From Daucus carota subsp. sativus (Eukaryota; Streptophyta; Magnoliopsida; Apiales; Apiaceae): a stretch of 64,000 bases of DNA. The translations under genes and the position numbers were made by a program. Position 1 is the first letter of the stretch; every line of letters starts with the position of its first letter. The stretch lies in contig NC_030387.2 of the NCBI RefSeq assembly GCF_001625215.2, forward strand, positions 35,239,606 to 35,303,605, written 5' to 3'. Positions 44,064-56,100 of the stretch are shown piece by piece. The notes under the pieces are model-generated. The model made no database searches, had not been told where the DNA came from, and was given only the letters and a program-made list of their open reading frames with translations.

Positions 44064-44972
44064 TGAAATTTTTTTGGGATCTTTTTAAAAATACCCATCT
44101 GTAAAATTATTTTTTTTAAAATACTACCATCTTTTTCATTGTTTTTAAAAATACCTTTTCATAAATTTTTTTTTTCAAAAATACGATTTGCAACTTTTGC
44201 AACCTCATTTGCAACCTTGGGCGGCGCAGCCGTAAAAGTTGCAAATAAGGTTGCAAAAGTTGCAAATGAGTTTGCAAAAGTTGCAAATGAGGTTGCAAAA
44301 GTTGCAAATAAAAATGGAAAGTTGCAACTGTTGCAACTGCAATTGCAACTAGTTCAACTGAAAACTGTAAGTTGCAAATGAGGTTGCAAAAGTTGCAAAT
44401 GAGGTTGCAACTGCAGTTGCAACTTCATTTGCAACCTCAGTTGCAACTAAATGCAACTGAAAACTATATATAGTTGTAAATGAGGTTGCAAAAGTTGCAA
44501 ATGAGGTTGCAACTGCAGTTGCAACTTTTGCAACCTCAGTTGCAACTAAATGCAACTGAAAACTGTAAGTAACAACAGATGTATGGTGTGCCTCTGGCGG
44601 GGCCATTAGATTACAATAGAATCAACTGAATGCAACCATATGCAACTGAATACAACCATATGCAACCATATATGCAATTACAAATCCTGATTTCAAGTTC
44701 CAGTTTTCAAATGTCATTTTCGACCTCATTTTCTATATATATCGATTCCGAAAATGAGGTCGAAAATGACATTTGAAAACTGGAACTTGAAATCAGGTTG
44801 CAACACGGCTGGCGCCGCCTGTAGTTGCAAATGAGGTTGCAAAAGTTGCAAACAGGATTTTTGAAAAAAAAATTTTATGAAAAGGTATTCTTAAAAATAA
44901 TTCTGGAAGGTAGTATTTTTGAAAACAATAAAAGAAAAGGTAGGTAGTTTTGTAGATTTCCCAAATTTTTTT
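44064..44972. mobile_element. TTGCAAA-rich fold-back element, copy B
   Basis: Long inverted arms: AATACTACCATC...ACGATTTGCAACTTTTGCAA on the left and its counterpart near 44820-44935 on the right, including the GGCGGCGCAGCCG/CGGCTGGCGCCGCC pair. TGTCCC occurs just outside both ends (44055-44060, 44973-44978) and may be part of a target duplication. The interior is an array of GTTGCAAA, GAGGTTGCAAAA and GTTGCAACTGCAGTTGCAAC words, with one ~105-bp unit repeated (about 44367-44466 and 44473-44566). The translated frames (KVANEVAKVAN repeats) reflect the DNA words and are not taken as protein. Confidence 0.6.
44686..44797. repeat. Perfect 48-bp inverted repeat with 16-bp loop
   Basis: Arm 44686-44733 and arm 44750-44797 are exact reverse complements as read, starting CCTGATTTCAAGTTCC and ending GGAACTTGAAATCAGG. 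The loop is TATATATATCGATTCC. No mismatch was found, in contrast with the decayed arms of the surrounding element. Confidence 0.9.
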
Positions 44973-45367
44973 TGTCCCAAATTACTTGTCCACTTCTCTT
45001 TTCAAATCAATTTTTTGTATGTTTTTTCAAAATGTAACAACTTCCGATGTTTGACTAGGATATATATATACACAACTCTATCTAATTCATTACATTTATT
45101 AGGTATATGTATGAAAACAATATATCCACCTAACATTTTTTTAAGATGCGTTATTTTTTCAAAAGGGACAAGTAAAAGGGGACGGAGGGAGTAATAAATT
45201 GTGCGATTTGGTCCCAATTTTAATAATTTTAATTTCAGTTTCGATTTTTGATCCGGTGTTCATGGAATTTTAACCGATTAATTCGAGAACACGAGTGAAG
45301 GGAGTCGAACCTAAAATTTAAAATTGTTGTTTTTATGAACTATGCCCCTTTGCAGCCCGTTGTAAGC

Positions 45368-45387
45368 TAGGGTTTCTAAAACCCTAA
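45368..45387 (+). promoter_or_regulatory. Telo-boxes upstream of the NOL7-like gene
   Basis: TAGGGTTT (45368-45375) and AAACCCTAA (45379-45387) lie 75-95 bp before the ATG. A further AAAACCCTCC lies just downstream. Telo-boxes are common in promoters of plant genes for ribosome production, which fits the predicted nucleolar product. Confidence 0.55.
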
Positions 45388-45460
45388 TTCCATAAAACCC
45401 TCCGATTATATAAATTTTTATATTACATCGCTTCCAAGCTCAAGTTTTAGTTTGAAATCG

Positions 45461-45520
45461 ATGGCGATGCGTGAAGAAGACAGCGATTCCGAAGCTCCCG
45501 AAGAATTTACAGTCGAGCAG

Positions 45521-45569
<49 letters not shown>

Positions 45570-48500
45570 TGATTGACATGAAATTGCTCTTCAGAACTTG
45601 AACATTAAGAAGTAAAGATGATACAAATGATTTGCAGGGTATACATATAAATGAAGAGATTACAAAAGTTCAAAAAGAAAACAAGGCTAGGTATTGCTTC
45701 CCTCTTACTCAAACAATTAATTTAGTCTCTGTTTGGCTTGTTTCTATGATTGGTAACTGCTTATTTTTAAGTGACGTAAAGAAAATGGGAGATTCTTATA
45801 ACCTCTGTATATGTGTGCGCGAGGAAAAGGCGTTTTTATGGTTGAGACGCAATTCACACTTGTGTAGAATATTTTGATGCCTTTACATGTACACACAGGA
45901 CTTGAGGATTATATGCTTTTTTCAATGTGGAATTTAGAATGTTGAAAATTGTTTACCGCAACCAGTGTCGTATTCTTACTGATGAACTTCATTGGACATT
46001 ATACAACTGGGGGGATTGGTTTGAGTTGTGGTAAACCTGATTATTTTACTAATTAAATCAATAATATGTTACATGATTGATCTAAATGGACTAAGTTGTG
46101 TAGAACCAGATAAATGAAAATTGAGTTTTGTGCTGGTCAGGGATATTATTAGTCAGTCATCCCGTGAGATGTGAGATCTTAGATTGCCTGCACTAGCAAT
46201 CTATTATCGTTATTGTAGGCGATTGAGCGAAGTTTTTGTTAAAACCTTACAAGTCCAACTGGGCTTTTGAGTTTTATATAACTTGCGTGCCTATGATAGA
46301 TTTCTGATTAACCAATTGAACACACTGCTTAGGTTTGATATACTTGTATGGTTAACAAGACTGTTGCTTAATGTTTACTTGAATGAAATGCTGTGAGAGA
46401 TACATTCATATTGTTGGATAGCCATCAAGCAGATCTACGTTGTCTTTCATATTTTACAATATCACTGTACATACAGATAGGTGCTTATAAGTTAAGTTGA
46501 TGATTTGGTTTTTTATTATATGTAATATAAGATGATGTCAATATGGGTCTATTCTGCCTCAAGGTTTCTGTTTCAGTGTCATAAAGGGAAATTTGAAAGT
46601 TTTCAGTTTACTGGAGAGCTTTTAGCACCACAACACTGAACAAGAATTGTGGGGCATGGTATATGGTTTCTTCATGCATATTTATCTCGGATGCAGTGGA
46701 CTTAATGCTGCAACTTTTTAGTTGTGTTTTCTTGGTTTAAAGAATTTTTCTAGTTATTATATTTTGTGACATAAGCGAACACAGTAGCATTTAGGATAAA
46801 TTTTTTTACGTGTTTATTACCTTGTTTACACCTGTTCACGTGTTTCTCTGTTCTGTTATGGATGGTGATCTGGGAGTGAGGAGATTGATTTATATGGGAG
46901 AGCTAGTCACACAAAAAGCAACGAAACATGTAATTAAATGTAGATGATTTTACCTTTTACTTTAAGGGGAAGTTGTTGATAAGTTTATAGAGGTCGAGTT
47001 CTCTATTTAAAATACAAATGATTCAGGTAATGGAAAACATAAAAATCTGAAGAAGAGGTTAGAGGCTGTTCTCCAAATACACCAAAAGAATCTGCCATAC
47101 AATCAAATTCATTACAGTTCATGTAGCCATAATATCGTAATGTTTAGTCCTGTGACCACTTCAAAACTTTAATCTTAATTTAATGTGCTGATTATTAGTT
47201 TTTTCCTGATCAGCCAGGCGAGATAGTTTATGATCATTAATGACGTCATTTTCTTACAGATGCCTATAATGCACGCATTACAATTTTATTTCTGCTACTA
47301 TTTATTATATTATCTTCCATGCTAGCACCTCTCAAGATTATGTTTCAGTTTCAAGTTAATACTGCATTAAACTTTCTCCAATTAATAAGACCAAAATAGT
47401 GTAAAGAATTACACTATTATAGTGTTAAAGTTAAACTATCCAGAAAGCCAACTGCAACCCTTTTAGGGGTCGTTTGGTTGATGGTGTTCTGGAATCAGGT
47501 ATGATTTTTGTTCATTCCGAAAAAAATAAATTTAAATCCATACCCAAGGGGGTAGGTGAGGTATGAGAGAGGGATATGAGAAAGAACTTTATTTCTTTTG
47601 TTTTTTTAACTTTGTTTAAGCAATAAAATATAAATGTTTAATACAAAATTCAGTCAAAGATGCAGAAGTATATTATAATAATTATTTTATCAATATTTTT
47701 AATTAATTTAATTAATAACTTAATTTGCTTAAAATTTAATATTTGAATTCTAGCACTCAAGCAAACACATGATTTCAGATATGATACCTCAAACCCGATT
47801 ACTCATTCCAACCGCATATCACTTCGCAAACCAAATGACCCCTTACTCCATAAATTACACTAAATAGAATCTTTTGTATATAACAAGACGTATACCTATA
47901 ACCCTTTCTAAAGTAATTGTTTTGCTGGGATATAGTAGGATATAAATGGGACATAGAGTAAATAAAAAATTTTGTTAACAAATATGAGGGTATACTTTAA
48001 ATTTTGAGAATGTCAAATATGGTGTAAATTTACATCAAATGAACATTTGACACCAAATTTAGTGTCAGTGTACTTAATTAAGTTTAGTGTAAACTATTTA
48101 GTGCTGGCTTGGAGATGCTCTTAGTTTTGCTGTGCTAGAAGATTCAGAGATCTTGACTGTTACTCCACTGTCTCACGAAATTAGTATTTCTCCGCCTTCC
48201 TCACCACAGTCTATTGAAATAAGAGTTCTTGGCGTTTCAAAGTGAGATATAACTTTTTAGAAGAATGTTCTTGTTTGAGAATTGGTTGTTTAATAATTAT
48301 ATTCTATTTCTTGTAAAGTTGTGATGGTTGAGATAGTTCATGAATAGTAATGAGGATAATATAGATCATATATATATATATCGCCTGATAAGGATATAGA
48401 AATGACTCGAATGAGGAGTTCTGTTTTGTGATAAACTGGTATATGATAATATGATATGAGCTAACTTGTCCATTGTAGGGTTGTCCGTGAAGGAAAGGAA

Positions 48501-49075
48501 CGTCGCAGACAGTGGGCTCAAAAGCTGACACCAAGACCATCACGTCCAGATAAAAGCATTCAAAATGTAATAGAAATGCCTCAAGAGAGTGAAGATAATA
48601 AAGATATGCTTCCAGACAACATAGTGCAGGAACTTGCTGCTCAAGAGAAGTATGTCACGTTTTTTAAACTCCCTTCCATTCTTGATTTTATGTGCATGCA
48701 TACACATTCCTGGTGCTCATTTGAGCACTTTCCGTCGCTTTTTTTTTTTTGCAGGAAAGTTTTTTTGTCAGACTCTGAGGAAGAGAATGCTGAGAAAAGA
48801 CATACCTCAAGAAAGAAAAAACCAAAAAGCTCTGGGTAAAGATTCTTAGCTTTTACATGGCCAATTTTGATGATGTGCATTTCACTGAACTGTAATCGTT
48901 GTTTAACAGGTTCGGACCTGTAATTCTGAGTGACATACCGCCTCCTCTATGCTTACAGAATTCATTAGAATTCTTAAAGAAAAGGAAATCTCAGGTACCA
49001 CGGTCCTATGCAGTTCTGAATAACTCTAGCCAAGCACTTCGCTTTATTTCAACAAAGTTGCTGAATAAGAAATAA
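45461..49075 (+). CDS. NOL7-like nucleolar protein
   Basis: Five exons: 45461-45520, 45638-45690, 48479-48649, 48755-48835 and 48910-49075, giving 176 residues, all GT-AG with matching phase. The start MAMREEDSDSEAPEEFTVEQ matches the EAPEEFT opening of animal nucleolar protein 7. Next come a basic helix (VVREGKERRRQWAQKLTPRP), LLPD-type MLPDNIVQELAAQEK, a CK2-like acidic site (FLSDSEEEN), a Lys-rich nuclear signal (SRKKKPKSS) and a C-terminal QNSLEFLKKRKSQVPRSYAV. NOL7 in animals is a small-subunit processome factor. The plant protein's role is inferred from this resemblance only. Intron 2 is 2.8 kb and holds a MITE. Telo-boxes precede the gene. Confidence 0.75.
45524..45564. repeat. (CT)n microsatellite
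   Basis: An uninterrupted CT dinucleotide run of about 41 bp begins three bases after the splice donor of intron 1 of the NOL7-like gene. It is likely length-variable. Confidence 0.95.
47466..47842. mobile_element. Tourist/PIF-Harbinger-type MITE, 377 bp
   Basis: The ends GGGGTCGTTTGGTT and the inverted AACCAAATGACCCC region (CGCAAACCAAATGACCCC) are flanked by TTA on both sides (47463-47465, 47843-47845), the 3-bp target typical of PIF/Harbinger. It is inserted in intron 2 of the NOL7-like gene. A downstream stretch to about 48122 ends GGAGATGCTCTT, a common end of another miniature family, but its left end was not found. Confidence 0.75.
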
Positions 49076-49444
49076 TATGATTGTAAAGTCAGCTTTGGCT
49101 GCTCTTGGCTAGGTCAGTATTATGCATGCAAATGTCGTAAAAGCAGCCATTAGACTCATTACTTGTTCACTTTTAAATTTTTTATCAACTGAACCGAATT
49201 TGCAATGTGTGTATTGTTGGTGCAAACTTCCTGTTGTGTGCCATTTCTTTTATGTGATATTAATGTAGATGTTGAACTATATTTGTTTAGTCCTTAAAGG
49301 GTTATCAAACTGACCTGTGTTATTGATAAATAGTAGCATGTTGCTTGTATCCTCTTGTGCGATTGGTGAATTTCTGTATACAAAATAGTGAACTCTGAAG
49401 TGTAAAGAAATTCCAGTGGATGGTTATTAATCTTTATAAGAATA

Positions 49445-49701
49445 CTCCCTCCCTCCGTCTTGTCCTTTTTGAAAAAATATTTGTTCCTCTCACTTATTAA
49501 AATTATTTTTAAGTAGTTTTTTTTTAAAATGTTTTTGAAATTTATTTTTCAATATTTGACTGATATACATATTCTCACAGTGTAATTTAATTTAGCACAA
49601 TTATCAAAAATAAATAAAAAGAACTAAACACTCAACTAATATATTTTTAAATTACGTATTTTTTTACAAAAATAACATTAAAAATGGGACGAAAAAAGTA
49701 G
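49445..49701. mobile_element. Decayed Stowaway-type MITE
   Basis: Left end CTCCCTCCCTCCGTCTTGTC. The right end in reverse complement is CTACTTTTTTCGTCCC. Flanked by TA. The TIRs are only partly conserved, so it is older than the other copies. Confidence 0.6.
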
Positions 49702-50613
49702 TAGTCACAATACTGATAAATAAATAGCAGTCACTCTAATGCAAAGATCTCACTTTCGTTGCACTTTTTTTTTTTTTTTTGCTAAATGACTTTCGTTACA
49801 CTTTGAGTACATTGAGATAAATATATATCTACTTGCATTATGCTTTTTAATTAGAAAAAGACTATGTACTCTAAAATTTATTTTTAATTTTTTTTTCTTA
49901 ATCTAGTTGATAATGTTATGATTGATTTCATTCTCACAATAATAATGAGACCCTGCATACACATAACCATCCAATTAAAATCAGCCATATGACAAAATTT
50001 GGGATAAATAGCTATCAGCCATATGACAAAATTTGGGATAAATAGCAATATAGCATTACACTTTTACCATATACTTATGCCCAGATTATTACGAGAACGT
50101 AGGGCATTACTGTTTTAGAAAGCGTGATTCCAACCAAGCTAGCTTGTATGAGCCGGAGATCATTAATATCTGTAATGATATGAAATTAAGAGAGAATGAA
50201 ATAAAAATTATAGTGAACTTTCACGAATAAAGGAGAGAGAAAGTATGAGAAAATAATGAGTAGATATGAGTAAATTTATCATAGATATTATAAAGATTGT
50301 AAATAAATATGATGAATAAGTAAAATGAACCTTCATTTGTTAGAATGAAAAAATGATTGAAAGAATGAAAATTACAAACATTTTCTTCAATCACTTTCAA
50401 TTTAGAGTTAAATTTCATTCCATTCTTTTTGTTCCATTCTATCCAAGTCAACTCAACATAAGTTTGTATATTCACGAATTGTACATGAATTACCTAATAT
50501 ACAACAGCTTAAAGTTGATGTATTCGTTGGATCTGGCGAGGATGGTGATTAGGACTCGTCAATGACAAGATTTTGGCACTTCTCCCAAAGCCATATTAGT
50601 CTCATGACTTTTA
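49702..50613. other. Intergenic, no gene seen
   Basis: Contains a short tandem duplication (CAGCCATATGACAAAATTTG near 49982 and 50017). AT-rich tracts near 50220-50460 may be a decayed member of the GAATGAAA family seen at 50614. No gene. Confidence 0.4.
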
Positions 50614-50914
50614 TGTTGTATTTGGTTTGAGAGAATGAAATGAAATGAGTTGAGTAAAATTACTTGAAATTGATGAACATAAGAGGAAAATTTTGAAAAA
50701 AATATCAAGTGAGTGCAAAATTGCTATGATGAGATTTGAGAAGAATTTGGAGATGGGAGAGAATAGAACATTCCATCTCAAATTGGAAGTGTGATCTTTA
50801 GTACATGTTTAAGGAACAAACCGGAGGAAGGACTGAATTTTTTTAACTGTTCATAACATAATCTATTTTTCATTCAATTCCTTCACGAATCATTCACCAC
50901 AACCAAACACAACA
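50614..50914. mobile_element. Tourist-like MITE, TGTTGTATTTGG family
   Basis: The ends TGTTGTATTTGGTTTGAGAG and (reverse complement) TGTTGTGTTTGGTTGTGG are inverted. Flanks are TTA and TAA. The interior AATGAAATGAA and TTCATTCAATTC arms pair. It is the same family as the element at 59251-59540. Confidence 0.6.
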
Positions 50915-50947
50915 TAAATACTTGTAGAATTATCCAACTTGATTTGG

Positions 50948-51940
50948 TTTTTTTTTTTTTTTTGTCAGCATCAACCCTCGACGAGATTATCTAACACCAA
51001 CAACCAGTTCATATATTCACGACCAAGAAAATCATTTCTCATTTAATACGCCCTCTCATTCTTCACCATCTCTTCATTGAGTCATCATTGAGCCAGAAGT
51101 TTCTCCATCATCAAATAACCACCTAGAACCAACAGAGGTTACCTCATCACCAAGCCAGAATAAGTTCCTCGATCGAGTAACTATCTAAAACCAACAGAGG
51201 TTACCCCACAATGGGCCGGAGAAGGACACATTTCCTAAACTTAGGACTTTACCATTCTCATACAATTCTCACAGAAATATTCATAGTGACCAAGGATCTC
51301 ACAACAAAAACAAAGGTAAATCCAGAACCATTCTCCGTTGGCTTCTATATCTTCATCTTTCGCTTCAGTGGTTTTCGAACATCTCTGACTCTCATATAAC
51401 TCTTCCATGAACCACAATATTATCTGGGTCCAAACATATAAATCTACCAATAAAATCCCCAATAGACTTTGCAACCCTTTCCAACATAAACCTACTAGGT
51501 ATTTCATGCAATTAAACCCAGAAATTAATTTCAGACAACAGACCTTTTGGGTGGTTCTTCAGTCTCCAACCGTTAACACAAAAGCGGTTAATTTTCAAAG
51601 GACCTGGGCAGTTATCAAGAACCTTTGACACATTCCTTTTGAAAAAATATTGAAACACAAAGAGTTTAGGATTAAGAACTTGAACATGCATAACTTTTAC
51701 ACCATTTACACGACGCCAAATTGAAGTTATAATATTCTTTACAAGGGAAGCATTGATTGTTTTGCAGTCAAAAATCGACCAACAATAATCCATTGCAGAT
51801 TTATAGAACTGCCTATTCCATCTTTAAGGCACTGATTCTAAACCATCTGCTTCCTCATCATCTAAAGTAATGCTAGCATATTCATCTTCTACATTTGACA
51901 AAGTAGAACTTGAACTGGCTATGAAAATAGATGCACAAGA
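50948..51940 (-). pseudogene. LINE ORF1-like fossil (DUF4283, CCHC knuckle)
   Basis: Read on the minus strand, pieces resemble the DUF4283 ORF1 of plant L1 LINEs: DEYASITLDDEEADGLE near 51850, then LVKNIITSIWRRVNGVK and LNPKLFVFQYFFKRNVSKVL, then FWV, then VAKSIGDFIGRFICLDPDN, YMRVRDVRKPLKR, and finally the zinc-knuckle-like CFCCEILGHYEYFCENC. The pieces fall in all three frames and are broken by several stops and frame changes. A 16-base T run at 50948-50963 is the A-tail on this strand, so the copy ended soon after ORF1. It could also be a retrocopy of a DUF4283 gene. Not functional. Confidence 0.6.
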
Positions 51941-52219
51941 AGAAAAAGAAAAAAAATGCTTCTCAGAAAAGAAAGACCATTTTTTTCCCCACATTTTTTA
52001 AAAAACATGTATAAGGTCTCCTCATTTTCGAAACCTATTTCAACTGGTCTAATTATAAAAAATCAAATGATTAATCCTATTTTAAATTAAAATTTAAACA
52101 TATATATAGTTCTACTTTTGATTCAAAACTTATCTCTAATTATTTTAAGAACATATTCTAATACAAACACACATACCATTCCAATATTAACACATCTCTA
52201 AAATAAACATATGTAAATA

Positions 52220-52648
52220 GAGTTAAGTTCCATGCAGGCCACATATTTATTATAGTACCGTAGACCACGTATGTTCTGCAACTATAAAATGACATAAAAA
52301 CATTGTAAAATGTATGAAACTTGTTATTTTGTGAAATACATTCTATAAATATAATTATTTCATGAAAAATTTTGAAAATCATTTATGTTCGATAAGTAGA
52401 ACACATATGTTTTGTAATATGTAAATATGTTCTGCAAACTTAACATGTTTTGCAGAATTATGTGTTTTTAACTAACTAATTTGTAGAATGTTTAGGATTG
52501 TCAAAATTTTTAACAAAATAATGATGTTTATAGAACATGATTTGCAAAATAACACATTTTGCAATGTTTTTATGTCATTTTATAGTTGCAGAACATACGT
52601 GGTCTACGGTACTACAGTAAATATGTGGACTACATGGAACTTTGTTCT
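52220..52648. mobile_element. Fold-back miniature element, possible Mutator type
   Basis: About 150-200 bp arms pair almost perfectly: TACCGTAGACCACGTATGTT with GCAACTATAAAATGACATAA in the left arm near 52255-52300, and the complement near 52560-52615. Flanks ATGTAAATA (52211-52219) and AAGTAAATA (52649-52657) are a 9-bp duplication with one change. It is non-coding; the two open frames over it are mirror images of each other. Confidence 0.7.
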
Positions 52649-52657
52649 AAGTAAATA

Positions 52658-53175
52658 TATATCAAAATATTAAATTCATATAATATGATAACAAATTCTG
52701 AAAACAATAAGCTAGTATTACTTGATTAATAATGGTCAATAATTTATCACGGCATTAATTCTACAGGACAGAAAGTAGTGGCTAGTAGCCACCAACACTC
52801 GAATTCTTGTGAAAAATAACTAAAGAAAATTAACTAGACTCCACTACAAGAAAACATGGACCAACCATTTTCTATTCTTTCCATTAATAAGTAGTCAAGG
52901 AGACTTCATGATAAGCATGCAAGATCATCATTAGAACCATCATACTTGCCGACCATCGATGAAGTGATCGGATTAACCAACCGAAATTAGCTCCAGTCAT
53001 TATGTATTGAACCATGGTAATTAACTCAGGCTCTCAGAGGTACAGACTCCATAGTAGGTGCACCATGAACAGAGTCGGGCAAATGTAGGGAAAAAGAGTT
53101 TAGGAGTAATGTCATGTGTCAGAAAATAGAGCAGGAGAAAAGGAGACTGACAAAAATTATAAGTACTGTATATTA
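52658..53175. other. 3' flank of the VPS13/SHRUBBY-type gene
   Basis: Likely contains the 3' untranslated region of the minus-strand gene that ends at 53176. No other gene. Confidence 0.4.
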
Positions 53176-56100
53176 TTATTGGTCATTCTGGTCAAGCAAA
53201 GTTAACAAAAAGCCACTGACTATTCTTCTTGCTATAGGATTAGGAATACGACGACACAAACGTCCATCCAGGTATGCAATTATACCAGACAAGACAAACC
53301 TGCCTATACCAAATCTCCACATAACCTTACCCTTTCCTTTATGTTCTTGTCCAACAGATGCGTCGGCAATTGGTTTTCCATCAGTAACTTCCAATTTCTC
53401 CTTCAACTTGATTTTGGTTGTAACCTTGCCAGCTTGCTTTCGCAGAGCACGGATCATAAAACTCACAAAAAGGTGCTCACACAGGGTCAAAATTGTCGGT
53501 CCGATTTTCCAGTCCTGCAAATTCAAAAGCTTTTATGTTAAATCTTTACATAATGATAGCATGTAAACATGATGGGCTTTATGGGCCCCATGATCCCTTG
53601 CACAATTTGGATAAAAACCTTTTTTTTCTATATTATAAGGAGGGCCGGAAGCAAAAATAAAGTACAAGTTCATATTTGGCAACAATTAAATGGGCACTAC
53701 ATATTACGACTCAAGCTATTCCCAGTAAAAGAATATAGACCAGTAAAAATTACAGATATTATATGCAGTAACTTTAATAAAATTTCATCTTCTACATAAA
53801 TACACTCGGGTCTAAAAATTTAAGGACTTACATTGACTTCAATGAGGTATGAACATTAATTCATTATAAAGCAAAATATTGGACCCCGGGTAATTTATCC
53901 ATAGACAGTATAGTATAATTTTGATGTTTTAAAGAGAACTTTGTTCGTCAAATAAATTTCTACTTACGCTTTCTCCTCGAACATGACGCAAAGGACGATA
54001 GGATGAAGAATCTCCTTTCAGTAGTGTCTTGCTCACTAAGAAGCCTTTTACACGATCCATGATCTCCTCTATAAGAGAGCTGCTTGGGGGTAGGTTTTTC
54101 AAGATAACCTGTTTATTTATCATGCAGTGATAATATTATCATTTATAATCATAATGTAACATAAGGGTGAGCATATTTTATAAAAAATATAAGCCAAATA
54201 CATCATTACTCGCACTGAAAACTTTTACTCGAATTAGTTAAGGGCTTAAGCCTACCTGAAATACAAGACAAGAAACATATAGCATCTTGAACTGGACAAA
54301 GATCAGAAATAAGTATGGTAGTTTAGACTTGTTTATCCAAGTCCTGAAGTACAGAATGTATCTCATAATAATATCCCTCAATTTATGTATCATATGGCAT
54401 ATATATGCATCTTGTCAAATATATTCTGCGATGCTAGAACAGCTATAACAGGGACCAAGAGACTAGGGATCTTTTGTTTCCTACTTCTGTTGGGAGGAAA
54501 ACTCTTTTTTAAACATATGCTTTTGATATCCAGAATATTCAGAATTATCTAGTTTGTTGGTAAATTTAAATCATCATTATTATAGTGCATCACCTGCAAC
54601 CACTAGTGAGAAAATTAATGATTTGTCATATAATGCAAGGACTCCTAGCAAGATCAGATAGATCCTTTAAAATTATTATCAAATCACTTAATTCCTATTC
54701 ATTACCATTTTGTTTCTTGGTTGCTGCAGTTGCCAAGTTAGCTGGGGATGTAGGCTTAACCAAAATAAGACAAAGTTCATATTATTCATTATTCCAGCTC
54801 TAAAATTTTAGTCAATGCATCATTTCTAGACTATGGTATCATTCCTGACAGTTAAAATGCGGAATTATAATCTGCCTGTCCTGCCTCTATTCTAAAGGAA
54901 AACTATTCACACATCAAGCATCAACTATCTACTCAAGTCAGCTGATTTACTGTGCCGTATAGAGGCTTCAGCTAAAACTTTATTACTTTATTCACACAGG
55001 TCATAAATTAGGAGCACAAGTGTCTAAATAGTGGTTTATTCATTAGTTAAGACCCAAGTAAAGCTTTATTGCAGGGACTCTTGAACGGTATTGCACATGG
55101 TTACTGTGATAACCTACTTCTCACTAGGAGTAATACCAGTGTGTACAAAATTCCTTTAAATAATGATGTGGTATGAGTAAAATTGCATTGTTTACCACTC
55201 ACGACGTAAATAGATTAGATGTTGAAAAATTCATTTTCTTCAATGCAGGTGAATAAAAAACTTTTAAACCACAAGGTTAAATGTCTAATGGGATAACATA
55301 ATATAATGTCTATTCCTTGTGAAATTATTTACTGGCGCATAATATTGAATATATAGGCCCTGTTTTCAGAAGATATCATAACTTAAATTAGCCATTTGTA
55401 TTTATTTTGATAAGATTGGCGCATCATATTGAATATATAAGTCCTGCTTTCAGAAGATATTATAACTTAACTTAGCCATTTGTATTTATTTGTATATTTA
55501 CGTGAATAATATAACTTAAATCAACTCTTACTGATGTTTCTTCAGCTATCCATTTTGATAAGATTACCACCATAATAGACCAGCGACTAAGCAACATATT
55601 GTCAATGCTAGTCACATACTCACATGCTAAAGTGAAAAGACATAATAACAAGATAATATATATATACAAATATAGGCAGACCTGGTCGTCAATTACTCTA
55701 ACTCGAAGATATTCTTGTTTGTACATAGCATCCAACATAGCTTGCAGGTACCCTTCAATATATAACTGCACGATTCAAACTACAGCATCAGGCTAAGTGA
55801 TATTTGATCTCTCAAACGACCAGCAAAGAACAATACAGACATGCATACAGTACTATAATAGGGAAGCTCCTTGAATATATTTTAAACCTCTTCTTTTGGT
55901 TAAATATTGAATGACTGCTAAAGTCATCGCGATGTTACATCTGGCCATCTGAACTAGAAATGATCCAATTGATTCGCTGCACTTTGAAATAGTATAGGCC
56001 ACCAATGTTTTAGTCTCAGTTAAGGGAATAAGCTAGTTATTTTGTTGGTAGGTTTTCCAGTTGTTGCTGGATGCTAAAGACCTCAATGGCTTAAGGGGTC

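Larger units (their letters stand above)
44035..45191. mobile_element. Stowaway-like element carrying a nested insertion
   Basis: The ends CTCCCTCCGTCCCCTTTTAA and (reverse complement of the right end) CTCCCTCCGTCCCCTTTTAC match almost fully for 28 bp and are flanked by TA (44033-44034, 45192-45193). At 1157 bp it is far longer than the window's other Stowaway copies (210-260 bp). The extra length is explained by the TTGCAAA-rich block at about 44064-44972. Without it a normal ~250-bp MITE would remain. It lies ~270 bp upstream of the NOL7-like gene. Confidence 0.7.

Noticed and set aside
44139-44606. Open frames on both strands with KVANEVAKVAN and FATFATSFAT repeats
   Set aside because: They are translations of the GTTGCAAA word array of a non-coding element; no start context or family.
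52158-52673. Two similar frames on opposite strands (YSCRTYVVYGT)
   Set aside because: The similarity arises because the arms of a fold-back element are inverted copies.
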